Notes under the pieces: generated by a model
The model's input: the letters and a program-made list of their open reading frames with translations, nothing else
Database searches by the model: none
Told to the model about the DNA's origin: nothing
From: Candidatus Blautia merdavium
GTDB taxonomy: Bacteria; Bacillota; Clostridia; Lachnospirales; Lachnospiraceae
DNA length: 32,096 bases
Assembly (NCBI GenBank): GCA_019119975.1
Contig: DWVZ01000075.1
Coordinates: 1 to 32,096 of the forward strand
Reading direction: 5' to 3'
In this document: in pieces, positions 1 to 8,822 of the stretch
Numbering within the stretch: the first letter of the stretch is position 1
Layout of the letters: the number at the start of each line of letters is the position of its first letter
Program-made: the position numbers and the translations under genes

Positions 1-1517
1 AGCTGTCCCAGGCAGTGGGCGTGATCATGGGCGCCAACATCGGTACCACCGTCACTTCCTGGATCCTCAGCCTGTCCGGGATCGAAAGCGATAACTTTTT
101 TATCCAGCTTTTTAAACCAACGTCATTTTCTCCGGTGCTGGCAATCATCGGCGTGGCGTTCCTGCTGTTTGCAAAGAGTGAGAAAAAGAAAGATATCGGC
201 ACCATTTTCCTGGGATTTGCCGTACTGATGTTTGGTATGGAAAGCATGAGCGGCGCAGTGAAGCCCCTGGCAGATGTACCGGAATTTACCGGAATCCTGA
301 CAGCCTTTTCCAACCCGCTGCTGGGGATGGTCGCCGGCGCGCTGCTGACAGCCGTGATCCAGAGCTCTTCAGCATCGGTGGGAATCCTGCAGGCGCTCTG
401 CGTCACAGGGGCTGTCAGCTATGGGGTAGCCCTTCCCATTATCCTGGGACAGAACATCGGTACCTGTGTGACTGCCCTTCTTTCCTCCATCGGAGCCAAG
501 AAAAACGCAAAAAGAGCGGCAATGGTGCACCTGTATTTTAACCTGATCGGCACTGCTGTCTTTATGGCGCTGTTCTACAGTCTGAATGCTTTTCTGAACT
601 TTGCCTTTCTGGATCAGGCTGCCAATGCGGCTGGCATTGCAGTGATGCACAGTGCCTTTAATGTTTTTGCTACTTTGGTCCTCCTGCCCTTTGCCAAAGT
701 GCTGGAGAAGCTTGCCTGCCTTACCATCCGGGACAAGGATACGGACCAGGAGGAAGAGACGGAGGTTATCCAGCTGGATATGCGTTTTCTGGACCAGCCG
801 GCTTTTGCCATGGAACAGAGCCGGGGCGCTTCCAGAAAAATGGCAGAGATTTCCAAGAAATCTCTGTTTGCAGCCCTCTCTTTATTCCAGGAATGTACGG
901 AGGAAAAGATGGCGTATGTGGAACGGGAAGAGCAGAAAGCAGATGCCTATGAGGACGCCCTGGGATCTTATCTGGTGAAGCTGGGACAAAAGGATATGAA
1001 TGCCAAAGACAGCACAGACTTATCGGTGATCCTGCACTGCATCGGCGACTTTGAACGAATCTCCGACCATGCAGTAAACCTGATGGAATCTGCCAGAGAA
1101 ATGCAGGAGAAGCAAATGCATTTTTCGCCGAAAGCAGAGGAAGAGCTGCGGGTGATCTCTCGGGCTGTGACAGATATCGTGGACCTTTCCTACCGGGTAT
1201 TTTCCGAGGAAAACAGAGAGCTGGCACGCAGGGTAGAGCCTCTGGAGCAGGTGATCGATGATCTGAACCAGGAGCTGAAGACCCGTCATGTGCGCAGACT
1301 GAGAGAGGGAAAATGCACCATCGAGCAGGGCTTTGTGCTGACGGATATCACTACAAATCTGGAACGTATCGCAGATCATTGCTCCAACATCGCACTCTGT
1401 ATCCAGCAGGCAGCCAAGGACAGCTATGAAACCCACAGCTACCTGCAGAAGGTGGAGGACAGCGGGGAATTTGAGCGTATGTTAGAGGAGACAAGAAAAC
1501 AGTACCTTCTTCCGTAA
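1..1517 (+). CDS. Na/Pi cotransporter family protein with C-terminal PhoU-like domain (5' partial)
   Basis: Sodium-coupled phosphate uptake protein of the inner membrane, cut by the left window edge; the reading frame is open from position 3, so the GTG at 15 is internal and not a start. About 504 codons are visible. The end of the first Na/Pi repeat (ANIGTTVTSW) and the whole second repeat are present, the latter with the family hallmark QSSSA (in TAVIQSSSASVGILQ) and a second NIGT motif (GQNIGTCVTALLSSIGAKKNAKRA split over two segments). Several hydrophobic membrane segments fill roughly the first 230 visible residues. The last ~240 residues are hydrophilic and helical with a PhoU-like pattern (CIGDFERISDHAVNL and TTNLERIADHCSNIA). 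The PhoB/PhoR-type pair follows 77 bp downstream on the same strand, which suggests phosphate-linked regulation (inference). Confidence 0.93.
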   Translation, partial: LSQAVGVIMGANIGTTVTSWILSLSGIESDNFFIQLFKPTSFSPVLAIIGVAFLLFAKSEKKKDIGTIFLGFAVLMFGMESMSGAVKPLADVPEFTGILTAFSNPLLGMVAGALLTAVIQSSSASVGILQALCVTGAVSYGVALPIILGQNIGTCVTALLSSIGAKKNAKRAAMVHLYFNLIGTAVFMALFYSLNAFLNFAFLDQAANAAGIAVMHSAFNVFATLVLLPFAKVLEKLACLTIRDKDTDQEEETEVIQLDMRFLDQPAFAMEQSRGASRKMAEISKKSLFAALSLFQECTEEKMAYVEREEQKADAYEDALGSYLVKLGQKDMNAKDSTDLSVILHCIGDFERISDHAVNLMESAREMQEKQMHFSPKAEEELRVISRAVTDIVDLSYRVFSEENRELARRVEPLEQVIDDLNQELKTRHVRRLREGKCTIEQGFVLTDITTNLERIADHCSNIALCIQQAAKDSYETHSYLQKVEDSGEFERMLEETRKQYLLP

Positions 1518-1594
1518 TTGGGAAATGGGAGGAAATAAAAAGCCAAAGCGAATGCGAAGAGAACGATTTTTTGTATGCAACAGGGGGTAAAAAA

Positions 1595-2269
1595 GTGATT
1601 TACTGTGTGGAAGATGAGCGGAATATCCGGGAACTTCTGGTCTATACCCTGGGCACCACAGGCTATGAGGCAAAGGGACTGGGAGATGGAAAAGAGCTGG
1701 AAAAAGCATTAAAAGAAGAAATTCCCCAGCTGATCCTTCTGGACATTATGCTGCCGGGGGAGGACGGATATTCCATTCTGGAAAAGCTGAAAAGTACGGA
1801 GGCTACCAGAGACATTCCTGTGATCATGGTAACTGCCAAGGAGGCAGAATACGACAAAGTAAGAGGGCTGGAAGGCGGCGCGGATGATTACATCACCAAG
1901 CCTTTCGGCATGATGGAATTTATTGCCAGAGTCAAAGCCGTGCTCAGAAGAAGCAGGAAACATACCGGTGAAAAAGAATTCTGCTATAAGGGGCTGAAGG
2001 TGAATGTGGAGCGGCGCCAGGTCTGGGACAGAGACAGAAACGTGGAACTGACCTTAAAGGAATTTGAGCTGCTCCGGTATCTGATCGAGAACCAGGGGAT
2101 TGTCCTCAGCCGGAACCAGATCCTGGAAAAGATCTGGGGCTATGAGTTTGCCGGTGAGACCAGGACCGTGGACGTACATATCAGGACGCTGCGGCAGAAA
2201 TTGGGAGATTCCGGATTCCTCATAGAGACCGTGCGGGGCGTTGGCTACCGCATAGGAGATAAGCAATGA
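1595..2269 (+). CDS. PhoB/OmpR-type response regulator
   Basis: DNA-binding response regulator of 224 aa, usual length for the family. Receiver domain about residues 1-115: acidic pocket ED at 6-7, phospho-accepting Asp50 in LILLDIMLPGEDG, conserved Thr in VMVTAK, and Lys in YITKPFG. A C-terminal OmpR-type winged helix covers about 130-222 (LTLKEFELLRYLIENQG, TRTVDVHIRTLRQKLG, ETVRGVGYR). I start it at the GTG at 1595 because an AGGGGG ribosome site lies 7 nt upstream and the protein then begins MIYCVEDE, as relatives do; the frame also opens at a TTG at 1571, which lacks such support. Its stop overlaps the next gene by 4 bp (ATGA), so the kinase is translationally coupled. PhoB-like assignment rests on architecture and on the phosphate transporter upstream. 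Confidence 0.93.
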   Translation: MIYCVEDERNIRELLVYTLGTTGYEAKGLGDGKELEKALKEEIPQLILLDIMLPGEDGYSILEKLKSTEATRDIPVIMVTAKEAEYDKVRGLEGGADDYITKPFGMMEFIARVKAVLRRSRKHTGEKEFCYKGLKVNVERRQVWDRDRNVELTLKEFELLRYLIENQGIVLSRNQILEKIWGYEFAGETRTVDVHIRTLRQKLGDSGFLIETVRGVGYRIGDKQ

Positions 2270-3627
2270 AGCAGAGGATCATGAACAATGTGTGTTTCCT
2301 GGTGGTGCTGTCCGTTCTGATCAGCTTTCTGGCTGCCAGTGTGGTCATGTATCAGAAGAACAGCGGCGCCATGCGCCAGGATGTGAAAAATGAGGCAGAA
2401 TATCTCTGGTATGCAGTGGAAAATATGGGAGAGGATTATCTGGATGCAGAGGTAGGGCGGCTGACCACCAGCCGGATCACCCTGACTTCCGCACAGGGGG
2501 AGCTTCTCTTTGACTCGGACGAGGGGAATTACCTGGAGCCGGACTACACGGACAGTCCGGATATGCGGACGGCTGCTGAGAAAGGCATAGGGGAATACAT
2601 GAGTTTTTCAAACGCCTTGTCAGAACAGACCTTTTATTGTTCCATAGAGCTGGAAAACGGAAATATCCTGCGGGTGGCAAAAAATATGGACAGTGTGTTC
2701 CATACTATAATGTCCAGCATTACACTTCTGGGTCTTTTACTGGTATGTATACTGGCGCTGGCATTTATTCTGGTAGAAAGGCAGACCAAGAAGCTGATCG
2801 AGCCGATTAACCGCCTGAATCTGGAAGAACCTCTGAAAAATGTCCGGTACGAGGAACTGCGCCCACTCTTAAAGCGGGTAGATGAACAGAACCGGCAGAT
2901 TGCCAAGCAGGTAGAAGAGCTGCGGCAGGCAGAATCCGTAAGGCGGGAATTCTCTGCCAATGTATCCCATGAACTGAAGACGCCGCTGATGTCCATTTCC
3001 GGTTATGCGGAGATCATGAGGAACGGCATGGTACGTCAGGAAGACATTCCGGAATTTGCAGGGAGGATCTACGACGAGGCAAGCCGCCTGACAAGCCTTG
3101 TGCAGGACATCATCGAGATTTCCAAACTGGATGAAAACAGCGGGGAAATGCCTTTTGAGACGGTGGATCTGTATGAACTGATGGAAGATATCTGCCAGAA
3201 TCTCACCCTGCCTGCCAAGAAGAGAAAGGTTTCCATTGAGACAGAGGGAAGCAGCGCGGAGATTTATGGTGTGCGGCATATTCTCTATGAAATGCTGTAT
3301 AATCTTACTGACAATGCGATTAAATACAACCGAGAGGGCGGTTGGGTAAAGGTCCGCCTTCTGAGGAAAGAGGACCAGGTCTGCTTCAGTGTGGAGGACA
3401 ATGGCATCGGAATCGCCAAAGAGGAACAGGAAAGGATTTTTGAGCGGTTTTACCGGGTGGATAAAAGCCATTCCAGAAAGACCGGGGGGACCGGTCTGGG
3501 ACTTTCCATTGTCAAGCACGGGGCAGCGCTCCACGACGCCAGGATCCGTCTGGACAGCGAACCTGGAAAGGGAACCAGGATCCAGGTGTGGTTTTTAGCG
3601 CAGGAATCTGTGCAGAAGACCATATAA
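2266..3627 (+). CDS. PhoR-like sensor histidine kinase
   Basis: Membrane sensor kinase of 453 aa. Order: transmembrane helix about residues 8-28, extracellular sensor region about 29-145, second helix about 146-169, a short linker, then HisKA with phospho-accepting His235 in SANVSHELKTPL, and a HATPase_c domain with N box (NLTDNAIKYN), G1 box (VEDNGIGI), F box (FERFYRVD) and G2 box (GGTGLGLSIVKHG). The start ATG lies in the ATGA overlap with the response regulator, so the two form a cognate pair. No clear PAS domain is visible between the second helix and HisKA, unlike many PhoR proteins. Neighbouring Na/Pi transport suggests phosphate sensing; the signal itself cannot be read from sequence. 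Confidence 0.92.
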   Translation: MKQRIMNNVCFLVVLSVLISFLAASVVMYQKNSGAMRQDVKNEAEYLWYAVENMGEDYLDAEVGRLTTSRITLTSAQGELLFDSDEGNYLEPDYTDSPDMRTAAEKGIGEYMSFSNALSEQTFYCSIELENGNILRVAKNMDSVFHTIMSSITLLGLLLVCILALAFILVERQTKKLIEPINRLNLEEPLKNVRYEELRPLLKRVDEQNRQIAKQVEELRQAESVRREFSANVSHELKTPLMSISGYAEIMRNGMVRQEDIPEFAGRIYDEASRLTSLVQDIIEISKLDENSGEMPFETVDLYELMEDICQNLTLPAKKRKVSIETEGSSAEIYGVRHILYEMLYNLTDNAIKYNREGGWVKVRLLRKEDQVCFSVEDNGIGIAKEEQERIFERFYRVDKSHSRKTGGTGLGLSIVKHGAALHDARIRLDSEPGKGTRIQVWFLAQESVQKTI

Positions 3628-3667
3628 AAGCGGAACATGGCAGAGATGCAGGAGCTATATTTGACGG

Positions 3668-3720
3668 AAAAAGAACCTTCGCAGAGAAGATTTAGGATTT
3701 TCTCTGCGAAGGTTCTTTTT
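3668..3720. terminator. Bidirectional intrinsic terminator between phoR-like and trkH genes
   Basis: A perfect 18-bp inverted repeat, arms 3671-3688 and 3700-3717 with an 11-nt loop. An A run precedes it and a T run follows it, so it can end transcription on both strands. It sits between two convergent genes. Confidence 0.9.
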
Positions 3721-3740
3721 TTACGAAATCTAGTACGGTT

Positions 3741-5180
3741 TTAATATCTTTTCCAGGTATCCTTTACAAACAGCAGCAGCAATGGAAACAGTTCCAGCCT
3801 TCCTGCCAGCATATCAAAGATCAGGACCAGAGTTGCTCCGGGGGAAAAGAGGGAGAAATTCTGGGTAGGACCAGCCAGCTCAAGTCCAGGACCGATGTTG
3901 TTCAGGGTTGCCGCTACACTGGTAAAGTTAGTGATCAGATCATGATTGTCAAAACCTACCAGCAGCACGGAAAATGCAAAGATCAGTACATACGCGATAA
4001 AAAACACATTGGTGGCGCGCACCACTTCATGCTCTACACAGGTGCTGTCCATTTTCAGCTTTTTCACACTTCTGGGATGAAGCAGCGTGTGGAATTCTTT
4101 ATTAATGGTCTTTATAAGGATCAGCAGACGGGAAACCTTAATCCCGCCTCCGGTACTGCCGGCGCAGGCTCCCACGAACATCAGCAGAACCAGGATGGTC
4201 CTGGAAACCTCCGGCCAGAGGTTAAAGTCAGTGGTCGCAAAGCCGGTGGTGGTGATGATAGATCCTACCTGGAATGCAGACTGCTGCAGCGCCTCCCCAA
4301 AGCCGGAACATATTCCCTGTATATTGAACGCGATCACCAGCGTGGAAACAACGATAATACCCAGATAACAGCGGATCTCTTCTATGGAAAAAGCCTGCTT
4401 GAATTTTCCCACCAGTATCAGATAATAGGCATTAAAATTAATACCGAATAAAATCATGAATACCGTTACGACGACCTGAAGGTAAACAGAATACCCAGCC
4501 ATACTGTCGTTTTTGATACCAAATCCTCCCGTGCCGGCAGTGCCGAAACTGGTGCATAAGGTGTCAAAAAGAGGCATCCCTCCTGCCAGGAGGAAAAAGA
4601 TTTCCAGGATAGTCAAAACCACATAGATGCCGTAAAGGATCTTGGCTGTGGACTGGACCTTGGGCACCAGCTTGCTTACGGAAGGTCCCGGGCTTTCTGC
4701 CTTCATCAGGTTCATGTGGGAGCCTCCTGCCATGTGAAGAAAAGACAGCATAAATACAAGAACCCCCATGCCTCCGATCCAGTGGGTAAAGCTGCGCCAG
4801 ATCAGGATACATTTCGGAAGTGACTCCACATCCGGTAAGATACTGGCACCGGTGGTAGTAAAGCCGGAAACCGTTTCAAACAGAGCATCGATTACATTGG
4901 TGATGCTGCCGCTGAAAAGGAAGGGCAGAGATCCCATGATACTCAGAACGATCCAGCTCAGAGCAACACTGACAAAACCTTCTTTTACATAAAAGATCTT
5001 ATTCTCCGGTTTCTTTCTGGTCAGGAGCGCTCCGAAAAGCAGACACAGAAGTCCTGCGGCAACAAATGCCCAGCCGCTGGGTTCCTGATAGACAACGGCA
5101 GTGACACAGGGAAGAAGCATAAACGCAGCTTCAAATTTCAAAACATATCCAATAATATAAGACACAATTCCGTAATTCAT
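3741..5180 (-). CDS. trkH: TrkH/KtrB family potassium uptake membrane subunit
   Basis: K+-translocating subunit, 479 aa, in the cytoplasmic membrane. It shows the four pore-loop repeats of the family with their filter glycines: TVSGFTTTGASIL, FGTAGTGGFGIKN, ITTTGFATTDFN and ATLNNIGPGLE. Multiple hydrophobic helices run the whole length (for example FEAAFMLLPCVTAVVY and LVVTVFMILFGINF-like segments). GGAGG lies a few nt upstream of the ATG at 5178-5180. It follows trkA by 15 bp on the same strand, giving a trkA-trkH operon in which the cytosolic NAD-binding TrkA ring gates this channel-like subunit. Whether it behaves as TrkH or as KtrB cannot be settled from motifs; the double-length TrkA partner favours Trk. 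Confidence 0.94.
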   Translation of the reverse strand: MNYGIVSYIIGYVLKFEAAFMLLPCVTAVVYQEPSGWAFVAAGLLCLLFGALLTRKKPENKIFYVKEGFVSVALSWIVLSIMGSLPFLFSGSITNVIDALFETVSGFTTTGASILPDVESLPKCILIWRSFTHWIGGMGVLVFMLSFLHMAGGSHMNLMKAESPGPSVSKLVPKVQSTAKILYGIYVVLTILEIFFLLAGGMPLFDTLCTSFGTAGTGGFGIKNDSMAGYSVYLQVVVTVFMILFGINFNAYYLILVGKFKQAFSIEEIRCYLGIIVVSTLVIAFNIQGICSGFGEALQQSAFQVGSIITTTGFATTDFNLWPEVSRTILVLLMFVGACAGSTGGGIKVSRLLILIKTINKEFHTLLHPRSVKKLKMDSTCVEHEVVRATNVFFIAYVLIFAFSVLLVGFDNHDLITNFTSVAATLNNIGPGLELAGPTQNFSLFSPGATLVLIFDMLAGRLELFPLLLLFVKDTWKRY

Positions 5181-5195
5181 ATGCTCCTCCAGATG

Positions 5196-6554
5196 TTACC
5201 TCTTTAAGATGTCCGTCAGGTCATGAAGCCCTTTTACGGTGGTGACAATGACTACAGTATCGCCGGGCAGGATCTGATCCTGACCTCTTGGAATATGCAC
5301 TTTGCCGTTCCGGTTGATGGATGCCACCAGCAGATTCTCTTTCAGATCCAGTTCTGACAGAGGGATTCCGGTGACTGCGGACTCTTCTTTTACGCAGAAT
5401 TCCAGCGCTTCTGCCTGGTTGTCCAGGATCTGGTACAGTGTTTCCACATTGCTGCCAAAGGAATTTTCCAGAGCACGGACATACTGCATGATATAGTCGG
5501 CGGTAATGTATTTGGGGTAGATCACGCTGCCCAGGTCCAGACTTTCCACGATATCATCAAAGGCGATGCGGTTTACCTTTGTTACCAGCTTTGCCTCAGA
5601 CACTCTCTTTGCATAGAGTGAGAGCAGCAGATTTTCTTCATCCAGATTGGTCAGAGTGATAAAGGATTCTGTCTGGGTAAGGCCTTCCTGAAGGAGGAGC
5701 TTCTTATCAGTGCCGTCTCCGCAGATGACGGTAACCGTCGGAAGAAGTTCACTCAGCTCGTCACAGCGTTTCCGGTTGGATTCTACAATGCGCACCCGGA
5801 TTTTCATATCGGATAAAAGGGAGGCAAGATAATAGCCCAGAGTACCGCCGCCGACGATCAGTGCCGTCTTTACCTGATGGGTGTGAACGCCGATCTTCTT
5901 GAAAAAGGCGGCAGAATTTTTAGGAGAAGCCACAATGGAAACCAGATCATTGTCATGGATCACAAAATTTCCCGAAGGTATGAAAACATCATCTTCCCGT
6001 TCTACACCGCAGATCAGGATATCGCACCGGTACCTTTCGGCAATTTCCATGACAGACAGCCCGTCCAGTCCAAATGAAGAATTGACTTTGAACTTTAAAA
6101 GCTCTACTCTTCCTTTGGCAAAGGTATCCAGTTTGATAGCGGACGGAAAACGCAGAAGCCTGGAAATTTCCATAGCAGCCGCAAGCTCGGGGTTGATGAT
6201 CATGGAGATGCCCAGCCGTTTTTTGATAAAATTCAGCTCCTTATGGTATGCAGGGTTGCGGACACGGGCAATGGTGTGGCAGCTGCTGACTTTTTTTGCA
6301 ATCAGACAGCAAAGGAGGTTCAGCTCATCAGAACCTGTCACTGCGATCAGCATATGCGCATGCTCCACGTCTGCATTGGAAAGAACACTGATACTGGAAG
6401 CGTTTCCTGTAATGCCCAGTACATCGTAGGTTTCAGAAAATTCCTGAACCTTCTGAGGATTTGTGTCGATAACTACAAGATTATGGTCCTCATTGGAAAG
6501 CTGCGCGGCAAGGGCACTGCCTACTTTTCCGCAGCCTATAATGATAATGTTCAT
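5196..6554 (-). CDS. trkA: Trk potassium transport regulatory subunit TrkA
   Basis: Cytosolic NAD(H)-binding regulator of the K+ uptake system, 452 aa, the usual size for a double-length TrkA. Two RCK_N Rossmann folds each begin with a dinucleotide loop: MNIIIIGCGKVGSALA at residue 1 and ALIVGGGTLGYYLASLL near residue 232. Each is followed by an RCK_C (TrkA_C) domain, the first around 140-215 and the second around 370-450 (VTGIPLSELDL, GDTVVIVTTVKGLHDLT). The ATG at 6552-6554 has GGAGG 6-7 nt upstream. It is the first gene of the trkA-trkH operon and is divergent from the ABC ATPase gene. I see no odd features. Confidence 0.95.
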   Translation of the reverse strand: MNIIIIGCGKVGSALAAQLSNEDHNLVVIDTNPQKVQEFSETYDVLGITGNASSISVLSNADVEHAHMLIAVTGSDELNLLCCLIAKKVSSCHTIARVRNPAYHKELNFIKKRLGISMIINPELAAAMEISRLLRFPSAIKLDTFAKGRVELLKFKVNSSFGLDGLSVMEIAERYRCDILICGVEREDDVFIPSGNFVIHDNDLVSIVASPKNSAAFFKKIGVHTHQVKTALIVGGGTLGYYLASLLSDMKIRVRIVESNRKRCDELSELLPTVTVICGDGTDKKLLLQEGLTQTESFITLTNLDEENLLLSLYAKRVSEAKLVTKVNRIAFDDIVESLDLGSVIYPKYITADYIMQYVRALENSFGSNVETLYQILDNQAEALEFCVKEESAVTGIPLSELDLKENLLVASINRNGKVHIPRGQDQILPGDTVVIVTTVKGLHDLTDILKR

Positions 6555-6624
6555 AGTATCCTCCGTGATAGAAATAAAAATATTATAAAAAGTCGAAAGA
6601 TTATATAAAAGAATAATCCAGACT

Positions 6625-6652
6625 ATTATAGCACCTTTTGGCAGGTTTACAA
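6625..6652 (-). promoter_or_regulatory. Probable sigma-70 promoter of trkA-trkH
   Basis: On the minus strand a perfect TATAAT (+ strand 6625-6630) is preceded at 16 bp by TTGTAA (+ strand 6647-6652; 4 of 6 to consensus). It lies about 70 bp upstream of the trkA start. Confidence 0.55.
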
Positions 6653-6680
6653 TGGGTACAGAAAAGTTTTTTCAAGTTGT

Positions 6681-6709
6681 TTGACACAGGAAAGGGTTTT
6701 TGATATACA
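6681..6709 (+). promoter_or_regulatory. Probable sigma-70 promoter of the ABC ATPase-proA unit
   Basis: A perfect -35 TTGACA (6681-6686) is followed after 17 bp by TATACA at 6704-6709 (or TACAAT at 6706-6711). The leader to the ATG at 6806 would be about 90 nt. It stands divergent to the trkA promoter with about 28 bp between their -35 boxes. Confidence 0.65.
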
Positions 6710-6805
6710 ATAGAGAAAGCAGAGAAAGAGTATGGTGATTTCCGGGGTTCCTATCCCGGAAGAGAAGCAGACCGGCAGATAAGCGGGATACCATAGAGAA
6801 AGGAA

Positions 6806-7516
6806 ATGGTTATGGCGTACATAGAATTTCAGCATGTGAAAAAATATTACGGAAAAAAGGACGAAGCAGTGATCAAGGCGCTGGACGATGCCAGCTTTTC
6901 GGTGGAGCAGGGAGAACTGGCAGTGATCCTGGGCGCTTCCGGAGCCGGGAAAACCACGGCGCTGAATATTCTGGGGGGAATGGATCAGGTGACAGACGGA
7001 GAAGTGATCGTAGCAGGAGAGCATTTGAACCATTATAAAGAAAAAGATCTGGTCACTTACCGGAGAAACGCAGTCGGATTCGTGTTCCAGTTTTATAATC
7101 TGGTGCCCAACCTGACAGCTCTGGAAAATGTAGAGCTGGCAGTGCAGATCTGCCGGGATTTCTTAAAGCCTGAGGAGGTTCTGGAGAAGGTAGGGCTTCA
7201 GGACCGTATGAAGAATTTTCCGGCGCAGCTGTCCGGAGGGGAGCAGCAGAGAGTGGCGATCGCCCGGGCGATTGCCAAGAATCCCAAGCTCCTTTTATGC
7301 GATGAGCCTACCGGAGCGCTGGATTACAACACAGGAAAGCAGATCCTGAAACTGCTGCAGGACACCTGCCGAAAGGAGCACATGACCGTCATTATCATTA
7401 CCCACAATTCTGCCATTGCCCCCATGGCAGACCGGGTGATCCGCTTTAAAAGCGGTAAAGTAACGGAAACCGTGCTGAACGAACATCCTACGCCTGTGGA
7501 AGAGATTGAGTGGTAA
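6806..7516 (+). CDS. ABC transporter ATP-binding protein, MacB/LolD/BceA-like, without adjacent permease
   Basis: ATPase subunit of 236 aa of the MacB/LolD/BceA group, which usually partners FtsX-type permeases for export or antimicrobial peptide resistance. Motifs in order: Walker [10 protein letters not shown] (43-51), Q loop [13 protein letters not shown], signature [14 protein letters not shown], Walker [14 protein letters not shown] loop IITHN. The ATG at 6806 has an AAAGGAA ribosome site; a second in-frame ATG two codons later is also possible. In this group the permease gene normally follows directly; here proA starts 18 bp after the stop and no FtsX/MacB permease exists in the window. 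The ATPase motifs are intact, so it is not obviously a pseudogene; it may serve a permease elsewhere. Confidence 0.9.
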   Translation: MVMAYIEFQHVKKYYGKKDEAVIKALDDASFSVEQGELAVILGASGAGKTTALNILGGMDQVTDGEVIVAGEHLNHYKEKDLVTYRRNAVGFVFQFYNLVPNLTALENVELAVQICRDFLKPEEVLEKVGLQDRMKNFPAQLSGGEQQRVAIARAIAKNPKLLLCDEPTGALDYNTGKQILKLLQDTCRKEHMTVIIITHNSAIAPMADRVIRFKSGKVTETVLNEHPTPVEEIEW

Positions 7517-7534
7517 AAAGAGGAGGTATATTAT

Positions 7535-8818
7535 ATGATCATCAGAGAAGAAGTGAAAAAAATGAAAGCCGACAGCTCCCGCATGGCAGCCTTAAGCCTG
7601 GAGCAGAGAAACCAGGCGCTGAAGGCTGCGGCAGAAGCGCTGACAGCGAAAAAGGAAGAAATCTTCGCAGCCAACCTAGAGGACATGGAAGCAGCCAAGA
7701 AAGCGGGCATCCAGCAGTCTGTGATGAAACGGCTGAAATTCGACCAGCATAAATTAGAGGATGTGATCAAAGGGATCCAGGATCTGATCCGCCTTCCGGA
7801 TCCCCTGTCAAAGGTACAGCTGGCAAGAGAGCTGGACGAAGGACTGGAACTGTACCGGGTGACCTGTCCCATCGGGGTTATCGGTATTATCTTTGAGGCG
7901 AGACCGGACGCTCTGGTGCAGATCTCTTCCCTGTGTATCAAGAGCGGAAACTGCGCGGTGCTCAAAGGCGGCAAGGAGACTGCCCGCACCAATAAGATTC
8001 TTTTTGACACCATCTATCAGGCAGTGACCAAGAGCGGGCTTCCGGCAGGCTGCATGCTCCAGGCAGAGCAGCACAATGAGATCGATGAACTGCTGTCCTG
8101 CCATGACTGTGTGGATCTGCTGATCCCCAGAGGCTCCAACAGCTTTGTCCAGTATATCATGGACAACACCAAGATCCCGGTAATGGGACATGCAGACGGG
8201 ATCTGCCACGTATATGTAGATGAAGATTTCGATCTCCAGAAGGCAGTTCCGGTGATCCTGGATGCCAAGACCCAGTACACCGCTGCCTGCAATGCTGCAG
8301 AGACCCTTCTGATCCACAGAAAGGCGGCAGAGGAATTTCTGCCTCTTATTGCAGAGAAGCTGAGAGAAGCCGGTGTGAAAATCCGGGGGAGCCAGGAAGT
8401 AGCAGACAGGATTTCCTGTGAAGCTATGACAGAGGAAGAATTCCATACCGAATATCTGGATATGGAAATCTCCATCAAACTGGTAGATTCTCTGGATGAG
8501 GCAGTGAACCACATCAACCGTTTCGGCTCTCATCACACAGACTGCATCCTTACAGAAAACAGGGAGGTAGCAGAGAAATTCATGCAGCTGGTAGACTCCG
8601 CAGGTGTTTATCTGAACTGCTCTACCCGGTTCGCCGACGGCTTCCGCTATGGCTTCGGCGCGGAGGTAGGCATCAGCACAGGAAAGATCCATGCCAGAGG
8701 TCCTGTAGGGCTGGAAGGTCTGGTAACGTATAAATATAAGCTTTTCGGTACCGGGCAGATCGTAGGAGATTATGCAGAGGGAAGAAAAGAATTCCATTTC
8801 CGGGATCTGGAAGGATAA
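7535..8818 (+). CDS. proA: Gamma-glutamyl phosphate reductase (proline biosynthesis)
   Basis: Second step of proline synthesis: NADPH-dependent reduction of L-glutamyl 5-phosphate to glutamate 5-semialdehyde, in the cytosol. 427 aa, normal length. Aldehyde-dehydrogenase superfamily fold with the catalytic Cys252 in YTAACNAAETLL, the GVIGIIFEARPD motif near residue 112, and the ProA C-terminal signature region (NCSTRFADGFRYGFGAEVG and STGKIHARGPVGLEGL). GGAGG stands 7-8 nt before the ATG. It appears co-transcribed with the upstream ABC ATPase (18-bp gap) and with the CPBP gene 4 bp downstream. Its usual partner proB (glutamate 5-kinase) is not adjacent; the fused P5CS form is excluded by the length. 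Confidence 0.97.
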   Translation: MIIREEVKKMKADSSRMAALSLEQRNQALKAAAEALTAKKEEIFAANLEDMEAAKKAGIQQSVMKRLKFDQHKLEDVIKGIQDLIRLPDPLSKVQLARELDEGLELYRVTCPIGVIGIIFEARPDALVQISSLCIKSGNCAVLKGGKETARTNKILFDTIYQAVTKSGLPAGCMLQAEQHNEIDELLSCHDCVDLLIPRGSNSFVQYIMDNTKIPVMGHADGICHVYVDEDFDLQKAVPVILDAKTQYTAACNAAETLLIHRKAAEEFLPLIAEKLREAGVKIRGSQEVADRISCEAMTEEEFHTEYLDMEISIKLVDSLDEAVNHINRFGSHHTDCILTENREVAEKFMQLVDSAGVYLNCSTRFADGFRYGFGAEVGISTGKIHARGPVGLEGLVTYKYKLFGTGQIVGDYAEGRKEFHFRDLEG

Positions 8819-8822
8819 GCCT

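Noticed and set aside
1552-1590. 12-codon ORF overlapping the response regulator ribosome site, possible leader peptide
   Set aside because: Its nearest GGAGG is about 19 nt away and it has no regulatory codon pattern; likely chance.
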